64,000 bases of DNA from positions 5,518,001-5,582,000 of the forward strand of contig CM056874.1 in assembly GCA_029876055.1 (NCBI GenBank), read 5' to 3'. Below the pieces are notes generated by a model, which was given only the letters and a program-made list of their open reading frames with translations, did no database searches and had not been told where the DNA came from. This DNA comes from Madurella fahalii. Its lineage: Eukaryota; Ascomycota; Sordariomycetes; Sordariales. Both the position numbers and the translations under genes were made by a program. The first letter of the stretch is position 1. Each line of letters opens with the position of its first letter. Below are positions 1-12,934 of the stretch, piece by piece.

Positions 1-1083
1 GCGCCGCTGATCGGCTGGGGGCGCCGTCCGCCGAGAGACCAATGCCCTCAGGTCGCGGTGCGCGGCCCCTGCATTTGGACGGAGAAGCGCAAGTCTTTGG
101 GTGCCTGCAGTGACACTGATTCTCCGCATCAGTAACTCGTCGAGACAACTTCCAAACCATGCTGATGTCTCTCCGTCATCAGGGTCTTTGTACTTGTATT
201 TTGGCGAGCGAATGCGTAGGATCCATGACATCAGCGAGGGGAATCAAGCAGTCGCGACAAGGGTCCAATACCAGGGGACGGTCAGCAGGACTTTTCAGGT
301 ACCCTCGCCTGCGGAGTTTCTAGGGCGGAACTTTGGCGTAAAAAAGGCCTACCCGAGGTACCAGCAATGTCTCGATCGGGATGCCCAGCTCGGCCAAGAG
401 CGGGTGACTGATGGGGCGATCGGGATTGTTGAGGCCCTCGTGATTGCCCTAGCGCTCCTCAGCTGCTCTCTCAAGCGCCTGGCTACTTCATGAGGCCGAC
501 CCCGTTTTGAGAACCGCTACGTCCGGCCTGTGCCTTAATAGCCCACGATTTCGGCCGCAACCTGTTGGAGACGCTGGTCTTCGTTCGTTTGATGTTGTCA
601 AAAAAGGCCAGAAAGCATTGAAAAAGAGCCCACGCACGGCTGCCCAATTTCTCCCTCCCCCTCCTTCGGGCCTTCCCCAGGTCGTCCCAACAGTGTCAAG
701 CTCATCCTTCGAGCGTCTCTCGGCCATCCGCTCGGTTCGAGTGTCAGTCGTTCCCGACTTTTAAGTTCCAAATTATCGCTTGTGTTCGCATTCCTCGCCG
801 TGTCCCAGCAAGTGGCAAATCTTCCAAGAATCCAAAGCACCGGAAACGGAAGCCTACAGTACCAAACGTGGCGACGGACTCAGCCCACGTTATCCCGCAT
901 ATCGATGTGCTTTTGAGACAAACGAACTTCGGCCACCATCAACGGATCCCCAGCTATTTCCTGCCTTGGTCCTCTTCCTCTTTGGAAGCAAATACTTAAT
1001 TTTGTAGCACTTCAGGCCGCCGCGCCCTTGAGCCTCTCCGAGAAGCGGATAAGGTCCCTCCGGGCGTCGGCTATTTGCATACC
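1..1083. other. Upstream intergenic / lipin promoter region
   Basis: I see no supported coding region here. The open frames on both strands lack family resemblance and are broken by stops. The right part should hold the promoter and 5' UTR of the lipin gene, with an AT-richer stretch just before about 1005. The first 130 bases are open in two plus-strand frames and could be the tail of a gene lying to the left, but nothing in them is recognisable. Confidence 0.4.
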
Positions 1084-3428
1084 ATGCAGTACGTCAGGAA
1101 CCTCAGCGATTCGGTTTCCACAGCATGGAACTCGATCAATCCGGCCACCCTCAGCGGTGCCATCGACGTGATCGTCGTTGAGCAGGAAGATGGCAGCCTG
1201 GCATGCTCTCCCTTCCATGTGCGGTTTGGCAAGTTCTCCCTCTTGCGCCCATACGAAAAGAAGGTCGAGTTCAAGGTCAATGGCGTCAAGCAGCCCTACT
1301 CGATGAAGCTCGGCGAAGGCGGCGAGGCCTTTTTCGTCTTCGAGACGACCGACACTATCCCTCAGAGCCTGCAGACGTCACCTCTGGTGTCACCGGCCTC
1401 AAGCCCTCCCCTGAACCCCCAACAACCTGGTCTGCAAGAGCCCGAGTCGCTTGATCTCAACGACCCCGTCGTGAAGGCGCGGTCGTCGAGCTTCACCCGG
1501 CCGCCGCCTACGGCGCTCTACTCGATTGGCCGAGATGGTAAGCAGGGAACCTGGCTGTAAAGATTGACAAGACCGGCTAACCGGGAATAGGTCTGCTCAC
1601 GCCGCGATCGACTTCTCCTGAGCTTTCCAAGGGTATTCCGTCCGTCAGCGACGGCTCTCCGCTGCGTCCCCACAGCGACGACATTTTGCGACGGACGGCA
1701 CGAAAGCCGTCTAGTGAGGAGGATTCGACCGAAGCAGACAGCCCGGGATACTCGGAACGATCTCATAGCCCGCCTCCCCTGGCGCCTGCAGAGGCCCTGC
1801 AGCGGGCCATGAATCTTTCCAGGGAACTGTCGGCTGTCAACATCCCGACCCGAGTCACCGAAACCGGAGACTTGATGTTGGATATGACGGGGTTCAAGAA
1901 CTGCGACGAAGACGCCATCAGGGCAGAAATCCTGGCCCGGAAGGTGCTGTCAGAAGAACTTGACGGCAACTATGATATTGGCGCCCTTTTTGGAGTCGAC
2001 GAACGAGGAAACCTCTGGATCTACAGCAGCGAGGAGGCAAAAGACGCTGCCATGAAGAGGGCGATGGAATCCGCACTACATAGCAACCCGGGCCTAGCCA
2101 TCGACGCTGTATCCGACCCCGGCTACCAGAGCGATAGCAGCGACGTCACCGCTTCTCCGGCCCCGTCCAACCACAGAAGGACAGAGTCAGACGTTGGCCA
2201 GATGGCGTTGCAAACGCCTCCCAGCTCCCCAGGCCCTCAGACCGCCGGCGATCCCAACCGGAACTATGCCAAGACCTTGCGGCTTACCAGCGACCAGCTA
2301 AAGGCGTTGAACCTGAAGCCTGGCGAGAACTCGATGAGCTTCACAGTGAACAGGGCGACGTGCCGGGCATACATGTACTTGTGGAAACACGAGACCCCTG
2401 TGGTCATCTCAGACATTGACGGGACCATCACCAAATCCGATGCTCTCGGCCACGTGCTGAACATGATTGGGCGGGACTGGACGCACGCGGGAGTTGCAAA
2501 GTTGTACAGCGACATCGTAGCCAACGGTTACAACATCATGTACCTGACGAGTCGGTCCGTGGGACAGGCGGATACGACGAGGGCGTATCTGGCGGGGATT
2601 GTCCAGGATGGCTACCGACTTCCAAAAGGTCCTACCATCCTTTCTCCCGACCGGACCATGGCGGCGCTGCGCCGCGAGATTTATCTCCGCAAACCCCACA
2701 TCTTTAAGATGTCCACGTTGCGCGATATCCGAAGCCTCTATGGGCCGGACAGGACCCCATTTTATGCCGGGTTCGGCAACCGGTTCACCGACCAGATCTC
2801 GTACCGGACGGTGGATGTGCCGCGGACTCGCATCTTCACAATCAACTCCAACGCCGAAGTGTCACTAGACCTGTTGAGCCTTAACAAGATGAAGCTCAGC
2901 TACGTCAACATGAGCGAGGTCGTGGACCACTACTTCCCTGCCGTCAGCACGCTCGTCAAGGGAGGCGGCGAGGAGTACACCGACTTCAAGTATTGGCGCG
3001 ACACGCCACTCGAGCTCGACGAGTTCTCGGCCAGCGACACTGATGGTGATGACGTCGACGGCCATGACGACGAAGACCATGATAGCCAGTATGCCGAGGA
3101 TGACGACGAGGAGATGGGCGAAGGTCTCGCAGACAGCTACCTCTCGCGTTACTCGGCGGACGACTACGGCGAGGGAAGCATTATGAGCGGGAGCTACGAT
3201 GAAGACCGGATGATGGGGTCCATGGTTGAAGACGAATACGCTGATGATGAGGAGGGAGATGAGGAGGCAGAGGATGGTGAAGACGAAGAGGCAGAAGAGG
3301 AAGAAGAGCCGCCGCTCACTCCAGTTGGCACAGCGGCGGGCGGCATCAATTCGTCACGGAAGGTAGTAGAGGACGTGGACGCCGAGATTATTACCGGAGT
3401 GAAGAATCTAAAGATGGGGAAGAAGTGA
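1084..3428 (+). CDS. PAH1: Lipin-type phosphatidate phosphatase (PAH1/Ned1/Smp2)
   Basis: Mg2+-dependent phosphatidate phosphatase that converts phosphatidic acid to diacylglycerol at the ER/nuclear membrane, controlling storage lipid and nuclear membrane growth. Exons: 1084-1537 and 1591-3428 (intron 1538-1590, GTAAGC...AATAG), giving 763 aa. The N-terminal lipin domain starts at the very first residues (MQYVRNLSDSVSTAW) and contains the conserved GEGGEAFFVFE segment near residues 75-85. The C-terminal HAD-like LNS2 domain carries the catalytic DxDxT motif as D426-I-D428-G-T430. The C-terminus is very acidic (D/E-rich, about 660-740), as in other fungal lipins. The start is the ATG at 1084; the frame-open codons upstream of it are not ATG. 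The stop is TGA at 3426. The family call is firm. Phosphoregulation by the Nem1-Spo7 type phosphatase is known for the family and not visible here. Confidence 0.95.
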
Positions 3429-3985
3429 TTAGACTGGGCGGTAGCCTGTCATTTCAAAGGGTGATGGGTATTCAACATGGACAGATGGAGTTGCTGCATA
3501 TTTGGTCATTCCATGGGCCATAGATAGGGGAGAGATGCATTGGTAGGGACGGTATATGTCCGCATATTGCATAGCGTGGCGCAGGACTGGTTATTAGTAT
3601 TTCTGTGTTGGTAGACGCGTATATCCATTTTATTTCTGGCTCATACATCTTGACCAAGATTCACTGCCTACTTGAGGGAAGCGCGGCCAGAATTCGGAAT
3701 GGAGTGTAGTAGTAGTAGTAGTAGTAGTAGTAGAAGAAGAACGCCATTGCTGGAGTCTTCCGAGGAGAAAACTCCCATTCCCAAAACCAAACTCACCACC
3801 TATATCGTCACAAGTCTCCTTGAATGTTGAAGCGCCTTCCAAATCGCTCAAAACGGGCATTCCCCGGGTTTCTTTCTTTCTTTCTTTTTTTTTCCTCTCT
3901 TTTTTTTGATCCCAAAGAAGGATCAGTTCCACATTCACCATCTTGTTCTCAGCAGCGAGGTGAAGGAGGTTCCTCTTCTTTCCAC
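3429..3985. other. Convergent 3' intergenic region
   Basis: Shared 3' flank of the convergent lipin and TAF9 genes. It holds a GTA trinucleotide microsatellite near 3706-3733 and a T/C-rich tract (about 3860-3908). I see no gene in it. Confidence 0.5.
3706..3733. repeat. (GTA)n microsatellite
   Basis: Nine perfect GTA units followed by AAG-like units, in the non-coding gap between the lipin and TAF9 3' ends. Seen directly in the sequence. Confidence 0.85.
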
Positions 3986-4784
3986 TCACGCCTCGGCCAT
4001 CTCCTCGTCCTCCATCCCCTCGTCCCCAAATACATCTCCAATTGTACCTCCCTCCACCCCATCCCCGCCAACATCCTCCGTCTCTACGCCTTCCATAGCA
4101 TCCCCCGCTCGTCCCTCCCCACCAGGCCCGTCGCCCATCGCCTCGTCCTCGTCCTCTTCCTCCTCCCCGCTGCTCTCGTCCACCCCCTCCTGGCCAGCCC
4201 AGACATCCTTGAGCCCCCAACCAACCCCGCTCAGGACGAACCTCTCTCCTGGCAGCCTGGTGCCCCACTCGCTGGGCATGACGCGGGGCAGGGCCACCTT
4301 GTTCCTCTCGCGCGCCAGTTCCATCATCCAGTCCTTGCTCATACCGCCGCCTCCTCCAACCCCTCCACCACCGCCACCGCCACCGCCGGGCCCTCCGCCG
4401 ACCCCACCCCCACCGCCGCCGCGGAACTGGAAGCCCAGGCGGCTGGCGATGGCGAGCGAGACGGCGTTGGCGGTGATGGCCGCGTCCCCGGCGTTGACGG
4501 GCGCCGCGCCCGCCGCCGCGCTCGGCCGCGCCCCCGCGTGCGACGTATACGGGTCCGCCGCCAGGTGCAGCGCGTCCGACAGCACCGCCGACGTATGCCG
4601 GTACGCAAAGTCCAGCAGCAGCAGCGGCACCCGCTGCTCAAACGACGTCACCCCCTGCGCAGTCAGCAGCAGCTCGAGGGTGCGCGCGTCGCGCGGGCGA
4701 GGGGCCGTCGTGGCGGACGTGGTCGGGTTTGTCGCGGTCGGATTCGCCGTCGGCGATGGGACTTGGGGGTTTTGTGACGGTGGC

Positions 4785-4816
<32 letters not shown>

Positions 4817-5044
4817 GGTTTGGGTTTGGGTTTGAGTCTGGGATTGGGAGGGCGGCGGTTGGCTTGTCGTCGGGGTTGCTGCTGTTGTGGTTGTTGTTGT
4901 TGTTCCGGGCTGCGGCAGGGACTGGTTTGCGGCGGTTGCTGTTGTTGATTGTGAAGGGGGAGTGGGATTTGGAGGCTGGGATTGAGAGGCTGAGGAGGGC
5001 GGGACGCCGTTGGTTTGGGGCGCCGTCGCGCCGGCGGCGGACAT
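3986..5044 (-). CDS. TAF9: TFIID/SAGA subunit TAF9
   Basis: Histone-fold subunit shared by TFIID and SAGA, which pairs with TAF6 in the nucleus. Single exon, 352 aa. The first ~115 residues are low complexity (S/T/P-rich, then a glutamine run encoded by CAA/CAG near 4785-4830). The TAF9 histone fold begins at P117-R-P-R-D and includes the characteristic [19 protein letters not shown] and [18 protein letters not shown] segments (about 117-170). It is followed by an unusual glycine-rich insert (about residues 230-260) within the conserved region, then by the conserved RERNKVALP segment, and ends in an acidic tail. I chose the ATG at 5044; the frame stays open upstream to 5455 but that stretch is not protein-like. 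It is divergent from the histidine gene across 666 bp. Opposite-strand open frames here are shadows of the biased codon content. Confidence 0.92.
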
Positions 5045-5710
5045 ATTGATGGGTGTTCGCTCGGGACTGGGGGTGCAGAGCTCGGTGACAATGGCGGTGG
5101 GAGTGGATGATCGCAAAAGGAGGCTCCGGTTTGGCGTCGAGATCGTGGCTCTACAGAGCTTGTGGAGTAGAGTCGCTTTTGCGTTTCGCAATTGGGGTAA
5201 CAGTTGCAGCTGGCAAGGATCCCTACGGTCGAAGCTAACGGGAGTGAATGCGGCGGTTGTTTGATCAAGTCGCGAAGCTCTGCTACCAGGTATTGTCGCG
5301 AAAGCGATGCGATGCTCCAGCAGAGCGCCAAGACCCGGCACCTCAGTCGCCAATGGAACCCTGGCTGATTCGGAGCCTGCAATGATCCGCCACCGCGGAA
5401 AGGCCATCGTACAGTGCACTGACCACATCTTAATTGTCGACAAGGGCCCCGCCAAAGAAGGAGAAAAAAAAAAGTCTTAAGTGACGACCCAGCAAAGGAG
5501 GGGCAGGTCGTCAGTGCAACCCCACCTCGACAGTGGGTGCCGATACAGGAGCGCGAGTCGGGAATCCCGCGATGACTGTTATTTCTTTTTGCCCAGTGAG
5601 GGCCCAGCAATAATAATAATAAGTCCCGTGAAACAGAGTCACAGCGGGCCCAGCATATACCTACCTGCACCTCACTCCTCTGCCATCGTTGTTCAAGTAG
5701 CATTGACGCC
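5045..5710. other. Bidirectional promoter region TAF9 / HIS4
   Basis: Divergent intergenic region between TAF9 and the histidine biosynthesis gene. It contains an A-run (about 5464-5474) and an AATAATAATAATA stretch at about 5608-5622. I did not find a clear Gcn4/CPC1 site (TGACTC-like) in good context, so no specific regulatory call is made. Confidence 0.4.
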
Positions 5711-8360
5711 ATGGAGACGACGCTGCCACTCCCCTTCCTCGTCAGCGTCAATGTCCCCCCGGGACTCGGCGGTGAAAAGGAGGGGCTCAACCGCGAGGAA
5801 GTGTCGTGCCTCGGCTGTGTGTTTTTCGAGGTCGCCCCCCAAACTCTCGATAAGCTCTTGAACTTTCTCGGCCGCCACAACACCGAGTTCCAGCCGTTTT
5901 TCGATGTGACACGCCTTGAATCGCGCGATGATATCGTCTCGCTCCTAGACGCTGGCGCCCGCAAAGTTTTTGTCCGCCCCGAACGGCTCCCCGACTTTGC
6001 AGAGTTCGGCTCCCGAGTTGCCCCTGTTGTGACTGGTAGCAGCGCCAGTCAATTGGCCGTTGCCAGCGAGCACGGCCTTCTCGTCTCCGCTTTCGATCCG
6101 ACCGCCTCAGAGGCTGCGGAGTTCATCCAGGAGAGCCAGGCAAAGAAGATCAGGTCCTTCTTCGTCAAGCCTATTCCCGGCGCCGATCTCGAGCGCTTCA
6201 TTGACGTCGCGGCGCAGTGCAATGCCATCCCAATCCTGCCTTCGACGGGCCTAGCCAGCAAGCAGCAGGCCGGGAAGCTTGCAGTGTCCAAAATTCTCGC
6301 TGCTACCTGGAAGTCAGACCGCCCAGATGGCTTGATTCCAACCATCGTCTGCGATGAGCACGATACAGCCCTGGGCCTGGTGTACAGCAGCGAGGAAAGT
6401 GTTGGGGAGGCACTCAAGACGCAGACGGGCGTCTATCAAAGCCGGAAGCGCGGCTTGTGGTATAAGGGGGCAACATCGGGCGATACTCAGGAGCTTGTCC
6501 GGATATCTCTGGATTGCGACAACGATGCGCTCAAGTTTGTCGTCAAACAAAAAGGGCGGTTCTGCCACCTGGAGCAGTCGGGGTGCTTCGGGGACCTGAA
6601 AGGTATTGCCAAATTGGAGCAGACTCTTCTCTCGAGAAAACAATCAGCACCGGCAGGCTCGTACACCGCTCGCTTGTTCTCGGACGAGAAGCTTCTACGG
6701 GCCAAAATCATGGAGGAGGCTGAAGAGCTCTGCGAGGCCAAGACGCCGCAGGAGGTTGCCTTTGAGGCTGCAGATCTCATTTACTTTGCCCTGACCAGGG
6801 CTGTCAGCGCAGGCGTGACGCTTGCCGACATCGAGAAGAACCTCGATGCCAAGAGCTTCAAGGTCAAGCGCAGGACCGGGGACGCGAAGGGCAAGTGGGC
6901 AGAAAAGGAGGGCATCAAGCCTACGGTGAGCGCAACTCCGACGGTCCCAGTCAAAGAGGCGCCCGAGGAGACCTCTGCCGAGAAGATTACTATGAAGGCG
7001 TACGACATGTCCAAGGTCACGACGAAGGAGCTCGACGAGGCACTGAAGCGGCCGTCACAGAAATCGTCGGATGCCATCATGAAGATCATCGCTCCGATCA
7101 TCGACGACGTCCGGAAGAACGGTGACAAAGCCGTCCTTGCCTACACGCACAAGTTCGAGAAGGCGACCTCGCTGACGTCGCCAGTCCTCAAGGCACCCTT
7201 CCCTGAGTCCCTCATGCAGCTTCCTGAGGAGACGATCAAGGCCATTGACGTGTCCTTCGAGAACATCCGCAAGTTCCACGGCGCGCAGAAGGAGGACAAG
7301 CCGCTGCAGGTTGAGACCATGCCGGGCGTCGTCTGCAGTCGCTTCTCGAGACCGATCGAAGCCGTCGGCCTCTACGTTCCCGGCGGCACCGCCGTCCTCC
7401 CCAGCACAGCACTCATGCTTGGTGTCCCTGCCATGGTAGCGGGATGCAAGAAGATCGTCATCGCGTCGCCACCCCGTTCCGATGGCAGTATCACGCCCGA
7501 GATCGTCTACGTCGCCCACAAGGTCGGAGCAGAGTCGATCGTCCTGGCCGGCGGCGCCCAGGCCGTGGCTGCCATGGCCTACGGCACCGAGAGCGTGAGC
7601 AAGGTCGACAAGATCCTAGGCCCCGGCAACCAGTTTGTCACAGCAGCCAAGATGTACGTCAGCAACGACACAAATGCCGGTGTCGGCATCGACATGCCGG
7701 CAGGCCCCTCCGAGGTGCTCGTTATTGCCGACAAGGACGCTAACCCGGCATTCGTTGCCTCGGATCTCCTGTCCCAGGCCGAGCACGGCGTTGACAGCCA
7801 GGTGATTCTGATTGCTGTGGATATCAGCGACACCGAGTTGGCAGCTATCGAGGATGAGCTGCACCGGCAGGCGATGGCGCTCCCTCGTGTCGACATTGTC
7901 CGCGGTTCTATCGCCCATTCCGTTACCGTCCGGGTCAAGACGGTCGACGAGGCTATGGAGATCAGCAACAGGTATGCGCCTGAGCACCTGATCCTCCAGC
8001 TCAAGGACGCCGAAAAGGTGGTCGATAAAATCATGAATGCGGGTAGCGTTTTTATTGGCGAATGGACCCCGGAGAGCGTTGGGGACTATTCCGCCGGTGT
8101 CAATCACTCGCTGCGTAAGTGGCTTACCTTGATGGATGTTGGTATCCGTTACTGACGATGGTGTTTTAGCGACCTACGGCTATGCCAAGCAGTACTCGGG
8201 TGTCAACCTTGCATCCTTTGTCAAGCATATCACGAGTTCGAACCTGACAGCCGAGGGTCTGCGGAATGTTGGGGAGGCGGTGATGCGGCTTGCCAAGGTC
8301 GAAGAGCTCGAGGCCCACAGGAGAGCGGTGAGCATCCGGCTCGAGCACATGAACCGGTGA
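5711..8360 (+). CDS. HIS4: Trifunctional histidine biosynthesis protein (PRA-CH / PRA-PH / histidinol dehydrogenase)
   Basis: Catalyses steps 2, 3 and the last two steps of histidine synthesis in the cytosol. Exons: 5711-8114 and 8170-8360 (intron 8115-8169, GTAAGT...TTTTAG), giving 864 aa, the expected size for the fungal fused enzyme (his-3 in Neurospora, HIS4 in yeast). The phosphoribosyl-AMP cyclohydrolase part includes SRKRGLWYKGATSGDTQ (about residue 240-256) followed by the acidic metal site DCDNDALKF. The phosphoribosyl-ATP pyrophosphatase part has IMEEAEEL and FEAADLIYF (about 330-360). Histidinol dehydrogenase occupies about 430-860, with GLYVPGGTA, GGAQAVAAMAYGTES, KILGPGNQFV and DMPAGPSEVL. 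The start is the ATG at 5711. The last exon restores the conserved HSLPTYGYAKQYSG segment. Confidence 0.97.
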
Positions 8361-9973
8361 TTCTGGTATTTGTTGCATATGTACAAGATGTTAGAATGAG
8401 GTAAATAGACAAGTCCCTGGACCAGAATTGAAATCGGATGAGCTGTTTGGGTTGCGGCTGAGAGGCCCGTTTTCTGACAATGCGGGTCTGGGGTGATGCA
8501 ATGGCCTGGCCCAGCGAGGCGGTCCTTAGTTTCGCCCGGATGCGCGATGCCTACATCCCAGACCTATCTTGACTTCTTCCTTCCAATGCGTTCGTCGATG
8601 TATGCACCTCGAAAACCTCCATCTGTAGAAAATCGTCTCGAGCGGAGACGCAGGATGGATAACTCCGACTCGAAAACTACTACATTGGGTGAGAAGAGCG
8701 GGCCGGCACGAAGACCGTTGATGCAGATCCCGAGCCAAGCGAGGCCGGTGGGTTGGCCTGGTCCCGAGAAGGAGGCCTCAGCTGACGGGGTACGGGTCGG
8801 TTTACTTACACTGCACTTACTACGCGGACCCGAAGCCGGCAGGGCAAGCATTGGACGACCTCGTCCTTGACTGTGGGCTTTCTCCGAGTGCTGGCGAGTA
8901 GCCGCCGCATCACGGTACTGGATCACGGTTCAGAAGTGGGCCGCAGTTCTTGGAACAACCCATGATACCCATGACACCCACGCCGATCCCTGCAACCCCA
9001 CACAAGCCACTGCAACTCGTAATCCTCTAATCCGGGACTCATCTTACTCAGTGTCGCTCTGCTTGCCAAGCCTTTGAGTGGTGCTTCCCGCCGTGCAGAT
9101 CCAACCACCGCAGCGGGTACACAACCTGCCAGACCGTTGCCGTTGCTCATCGGAAGGCCCCTTTCAGCGTCTAAACATTCCGCAAGGACGGACTGGTATC
9201 TGCAGCCGATATGTATTCCTGCGCAGTTCACCGACCGTCCGATCTCGAGTCAGACCAGAAACGACGTCGGCCAAGCCACCCGACCGTGATTTGAGACTCC
9301 ACATGGCTGGTGGCTGCTGCATGAAACGTGAAACGATGCCCATCAAAAGAGCGAGGGTCGAACCTCGGGTGCTCGGCACCGACAGGCCCCCTGAAAACAT
9401 CAGAAGCTTAACACTGGTCAGGCAAAAACGGAGCAGGACGGCGGCCTCCGGGCGTGTCTTTGTTGTAAGTGGTCGTTTGGTTCTACAAACCGACCTTGGT
9501 CATCCGAACGCCCAAGGCGCCGTCGCTGTCAGAACCTTCAGCATCCCGCATACGCATCGAGGCTCGGCTGACGCCTGCGGCTGCTCGACCATTGCCGGCC
9601 GCGACACCCAGCCCACGGACAACGAGTACAGTACTGTACCTTAGCGTGCCATTCCTTCAAAGCGTTGCCTGGCAGTAGTTGTCCAAAGCGGCCCATAAGT
9701 CGCCCATTCCCCGGGTGCCTCTCCTTTCCCGCCGTCCCGACCCCCGTCCCGAGTTGCTTGGCAAGACCGCGCTTTACGCTGTTTCCGTCCTACAGGTGCA
9801 TTCCTAGCAGTTTATACCTTTGCCGTCCAAACTGAGCCGCGGCCTTCGTTCCAACGTGTATCTTGTTCTCCTTGTTTATCTTCTTATTCATTCATTCATT
9901 CATTCGCTCACTTGCCGTCCACGGCACAATACTCTTCCATGATTTGTTGAGAGGACCAACCTCGGTAGCAACC
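8361..9973. other. Intergenic region upstream of phospholipase B
   Basis: A 1.6 kb gap with no supported gene on either strand; the open frames found (for example 9078-9644) have no recognisable composition or motifs. An (ATTC)5 microsatellite lies at 9886-9905, in the probable 5' UTR of the next gene. A B-box-like hairpin near 9355 was considered as a tRNA and rejected. Confidence 0.4.
9886..9905. repeat. (ATTC)5 microsatellite
   Basis: Five perfect ATTC units about 70 bp upstream of the phospholipase B start codon, probably within its 5' leader. Confidence 0.85.
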
Positions 9974-12052
9974 ATGCATCTTCAGGCACTCCTTCCACTC
10001 GCTCTTCTTCAACCCCTCCTTACGTCCGCCGAGCCCGTGAGGATACCACCGCGGCACAATGACTTGGCCATCAGTCCCCGTGCGCGTCCCAACGCGCCGA
10101 GCGGTAGCTATGCCCCGGCCCAGGTGCCGTGCCCGGACGACAAGCCCAGAATCCGGAGCGCCAACGCGCTCTCCAGGAGCGAGACAGACTGGCTCAGCAG
10201 ACGCCGCCCTGCCACCGTCGACCCTATGATTGACTTCTTGAGGCGTGCCAACATCGACGGGTTCGACGCAGAGGCCTACATCAACAGGGTGGCCTCGGAT
10301 GTGACGGACCTGCCCAACATCGGCATTGCCGTCTCGGGGGGTGGCTACCGCGCCCTGATGAACGGCGCCGGCTTCGTCTCTGCCGCCGACAGCCGCACTC
10401 CTGGCTCGACGGGAAATGGTGGCATTGGCGGCCTTCTCCAGGCGAGCACTTACTTGTACGCAAGCCCGGAAACTTGGATTTCTAACGTCACTTACTAACC
10501 GATGTGAAAAGGGCCGGTCTCTCAGGCGGTGGTTGGCTGGTCACCAGCATTTATGCCAACAACTTCAGCAGCGTTGAGACGTTGCGCCAGGGTAGGGAGG
10601 ACAGTAACATCTGGAAGTTCTCCAACTCCATCTTTGACGGCCCTGACATGGACGGTATCTTCGACACGCCTCGGTATTGGGGCGACGTTGCCGATCAGGT
10701 CCGTGCGAAGAGAGACGCAGGCTTCGAGACATCCATCACCGACTAGTGAGTTCTATCATCCCACGGGCTTCCCCTTAAAAACCGCGTGCTAACCCTTGAA
10801 ACCCAACCATAGCTGGGGAAGGGCGCTGGCCTACCAGCTGATCGACGCCCCTGACGGCGGTCCGGCATACACCTTCTCTAGCATCGCGCTGGACGACGAG
10901 TTCTCCAATGCGCGGACACCTTTTCCCATCCTGGTCGCCGACGGCCGCGCGCCCGGCACCCAAATCATCTCGCTTAACGCCACCGTGTTCGAGTTCAACC
11001 CCTTCGAGATGGGCTCCTTCGACCCGACCACGTATGGCTTCGCGCCCATGGAGTACCTCGCCTCCAACTTCACCGGCGGCGTCATCCCCTCGGACGGCAA
11101 GTGCGTCAGGGGCTTCGACTCGGCCAGCTACGTCTTCGGCACCAGCAGCTCCCTCTTCAACGCGTTTCTTGTGCAAAACATCAGCTCGATAGAGGGGATC
11201 CCGGACTTTCTCATCCAAGCCGCCACCGGCATTCTCGAAGACCTGGACCAAGCCGACAACGACATCGCCCAGTACGCCCCGAACCCCTTCCTGGGCTGGA
11301 ATGAGGCCACCAACCCGAGCCACGACTCGTACGAGCTCGACCTGGTCGACGGAGGGCTGGACCTGCAAAACATCCCGCTGCACCCGCTGATCCAGCCCCT
11401 CCGCTCGGTGGACGTCATCTTCGCCGTTGACTCGTCGGCCGACACGACGTACAACTGGCCCAACGGCACGGCGCTCCGCGCGAGCTACGACCGGTCCCAG
11501 AGCGACATCGCCAACGGCACGCTGTTCCCGCCCGTGCCCGACGACAAGACGTTCATCTCGCTGGGCCTCAACAACCGCCCGACCTTCTTCGGCTGCGACC
11601 CGGCCAACTTCACGCTCGCGTCGCCGGACCAGGTGGTCCCGCCGCTCATCGTCTACATCCCCAACGCGCCCTACACGGCCATGTCCAACGTGAGCACCTT
11701 CACACCCAGCTACACGGCCGAGCAGCGCGACGCCATCATCCGCAACGGCTTCGACGCCGCCACCCAGGGCAACGGCACCCTCGACACCCAGTGGGCCAAG
11801 TGCGTCGCCTGCGCCGTCGTCAGCCGCAGCCTGGCCCGGACGCGCACCCCGGCACCCCCGGAGTGCGCCTCGTGTTTCGAGCGGTACTGCTGGAACGGCG
11901 AGACCGCCGCCACCCTCACCAACGTGGCGGCCAGCGGCGAGTACGAGCCGACTTTCAAGATTGCCGACGCCAGCCAGTCGGCCGGATCGTCGATGCCGAG
12001 ATCCATGGTGGGGTTGGTGGTTGGGCTGTTTGCCATGGTGGTGATTTTGTGA
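9974..12052 (+). CDS. plb: Secreted, GPI-anchored lysophospholipase / phospholipase B
   Basis: Hydrolyses acyl chains from (lyso)phospholipids at the cell surface. Exons: 9974-10455, 10512-10745 and 10813-12052, giving 651 aa. Introns have clean consensus (CTTACTAAC branch in the first, GTGAGT donor in the second). A signal peptide covers about residues 1-18. The catalytic domain of the cPLA2/PLB family is clear: oxyanion-type SGGGYRAL near residue 120, nucleophile GLSGGGW with Ser165, and the aspartate of [11 protein letters not shown] at D418. Several N-x-S/T sequons occur. A C-terminal hydrophobic stretch ([15 protein letters not shown]) preceded by small residues is a likely GPI-attachment signal. 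Splicing restores the nucleophile motif exactly across the first junction, which supports the model. The start is the ATG at 9974. Confidence 0.94.
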
Positions 12053-12934
12053 GGTTTGACATTTCGTCGGTGTGATCAGCCAGGCTTTTTTGCCCCATGT
12101 CTTCTACGTTTCTTGTTTTATTCTTTATTCTTATTCCGTTCTTTCAGAACGAAAGGTGCATTCTTTTTCGGCTGTTGTGTGGCATGGGTCGGGTAGTCAG
12201 TAGAGAGATACCACTATTTAGATCGATCGGAGTTATATATGAGACGTACCTTTTCTCTCCGTTCTTTCCTTTCCTTCTTTCTTTCTCCTCGTATTTCGGC
12301 AAAAAGGGGAGATCGATAAACGGGACTACAGGAAAGCTAGAAACGGAAGCGCAAGAATGAGCGAGATACCTCGGGGGGTCATCAGCTGGTAGTGGAAAGA
12401 GCGGAAAGATGATCTTTAATTCGTAATCATAGTGTCTATGCTTGCTGGAACAAGCCAGCGGACGAGAAGGGCATTCAAGCTCTGGCCTTGCCCGCCTGAA
12501 CAAGATCCCCTTACCCCATGATGGCATTCATGACAATCTACTTTCCGTTCGGTTCTTCTGTTCGGATGGTATCCACTCTCACACTTTCCAACTAGGAGAG
12601 TAAAATAAATATAAAAAAAACATATAAAAAAAATTACTCAGACACTATGAATAGCTCTTTCTCTCTGGGCCAATCTGCACCCGAGGATGAAAGAGGGGCT
12701 GTGATCGTAGGCTCGTCAGGAAAAGACAATGCAGAAGCGCTATATGCATCATGCAAAACAGAACAGAAGAAACCAGAGCTGATCCGTGACGAACGTTTGC
12801 AAATAAAATAAAAAGACATGTTGTGTACGCAATCCACCGACCTGAAAGCGGTGGGACACAACTCTTCTCGACAAACTGCTAAAGAGAACCTAGCAATGTC
12901 GGTTTGCAAGAGTGGGGGGATGACATATCTGCTG
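12053..12934. other. Convergent 3' intergenic region
   Basis: Shared 3' flank of the phospholipase B and caspase-like genes. It is AT-richer than its surroundings, with T-rich and A-rich stretches (12100-12150, 12595-12635) suited to 3' end formation. I see no gene. Confidence 0.45.

Noticed and set aside
3824..5964. Long plus-strand open frames of 317 and 300 codons and an alternative minus frame of 433 codons across TAF9
   Set aside because: They are shadows of the biased TAF9 coding sequence; only the 3986-5044 minus frame contains the TAF9 histone fold.
9340..9375. B-box-like GGTTCGA sequence in a small hairpin (minus strand), candidate tRNA
   Set aside because: The loop is one base short, and no D-arm, anticodon arm or acceptor stem can be drawn around it.
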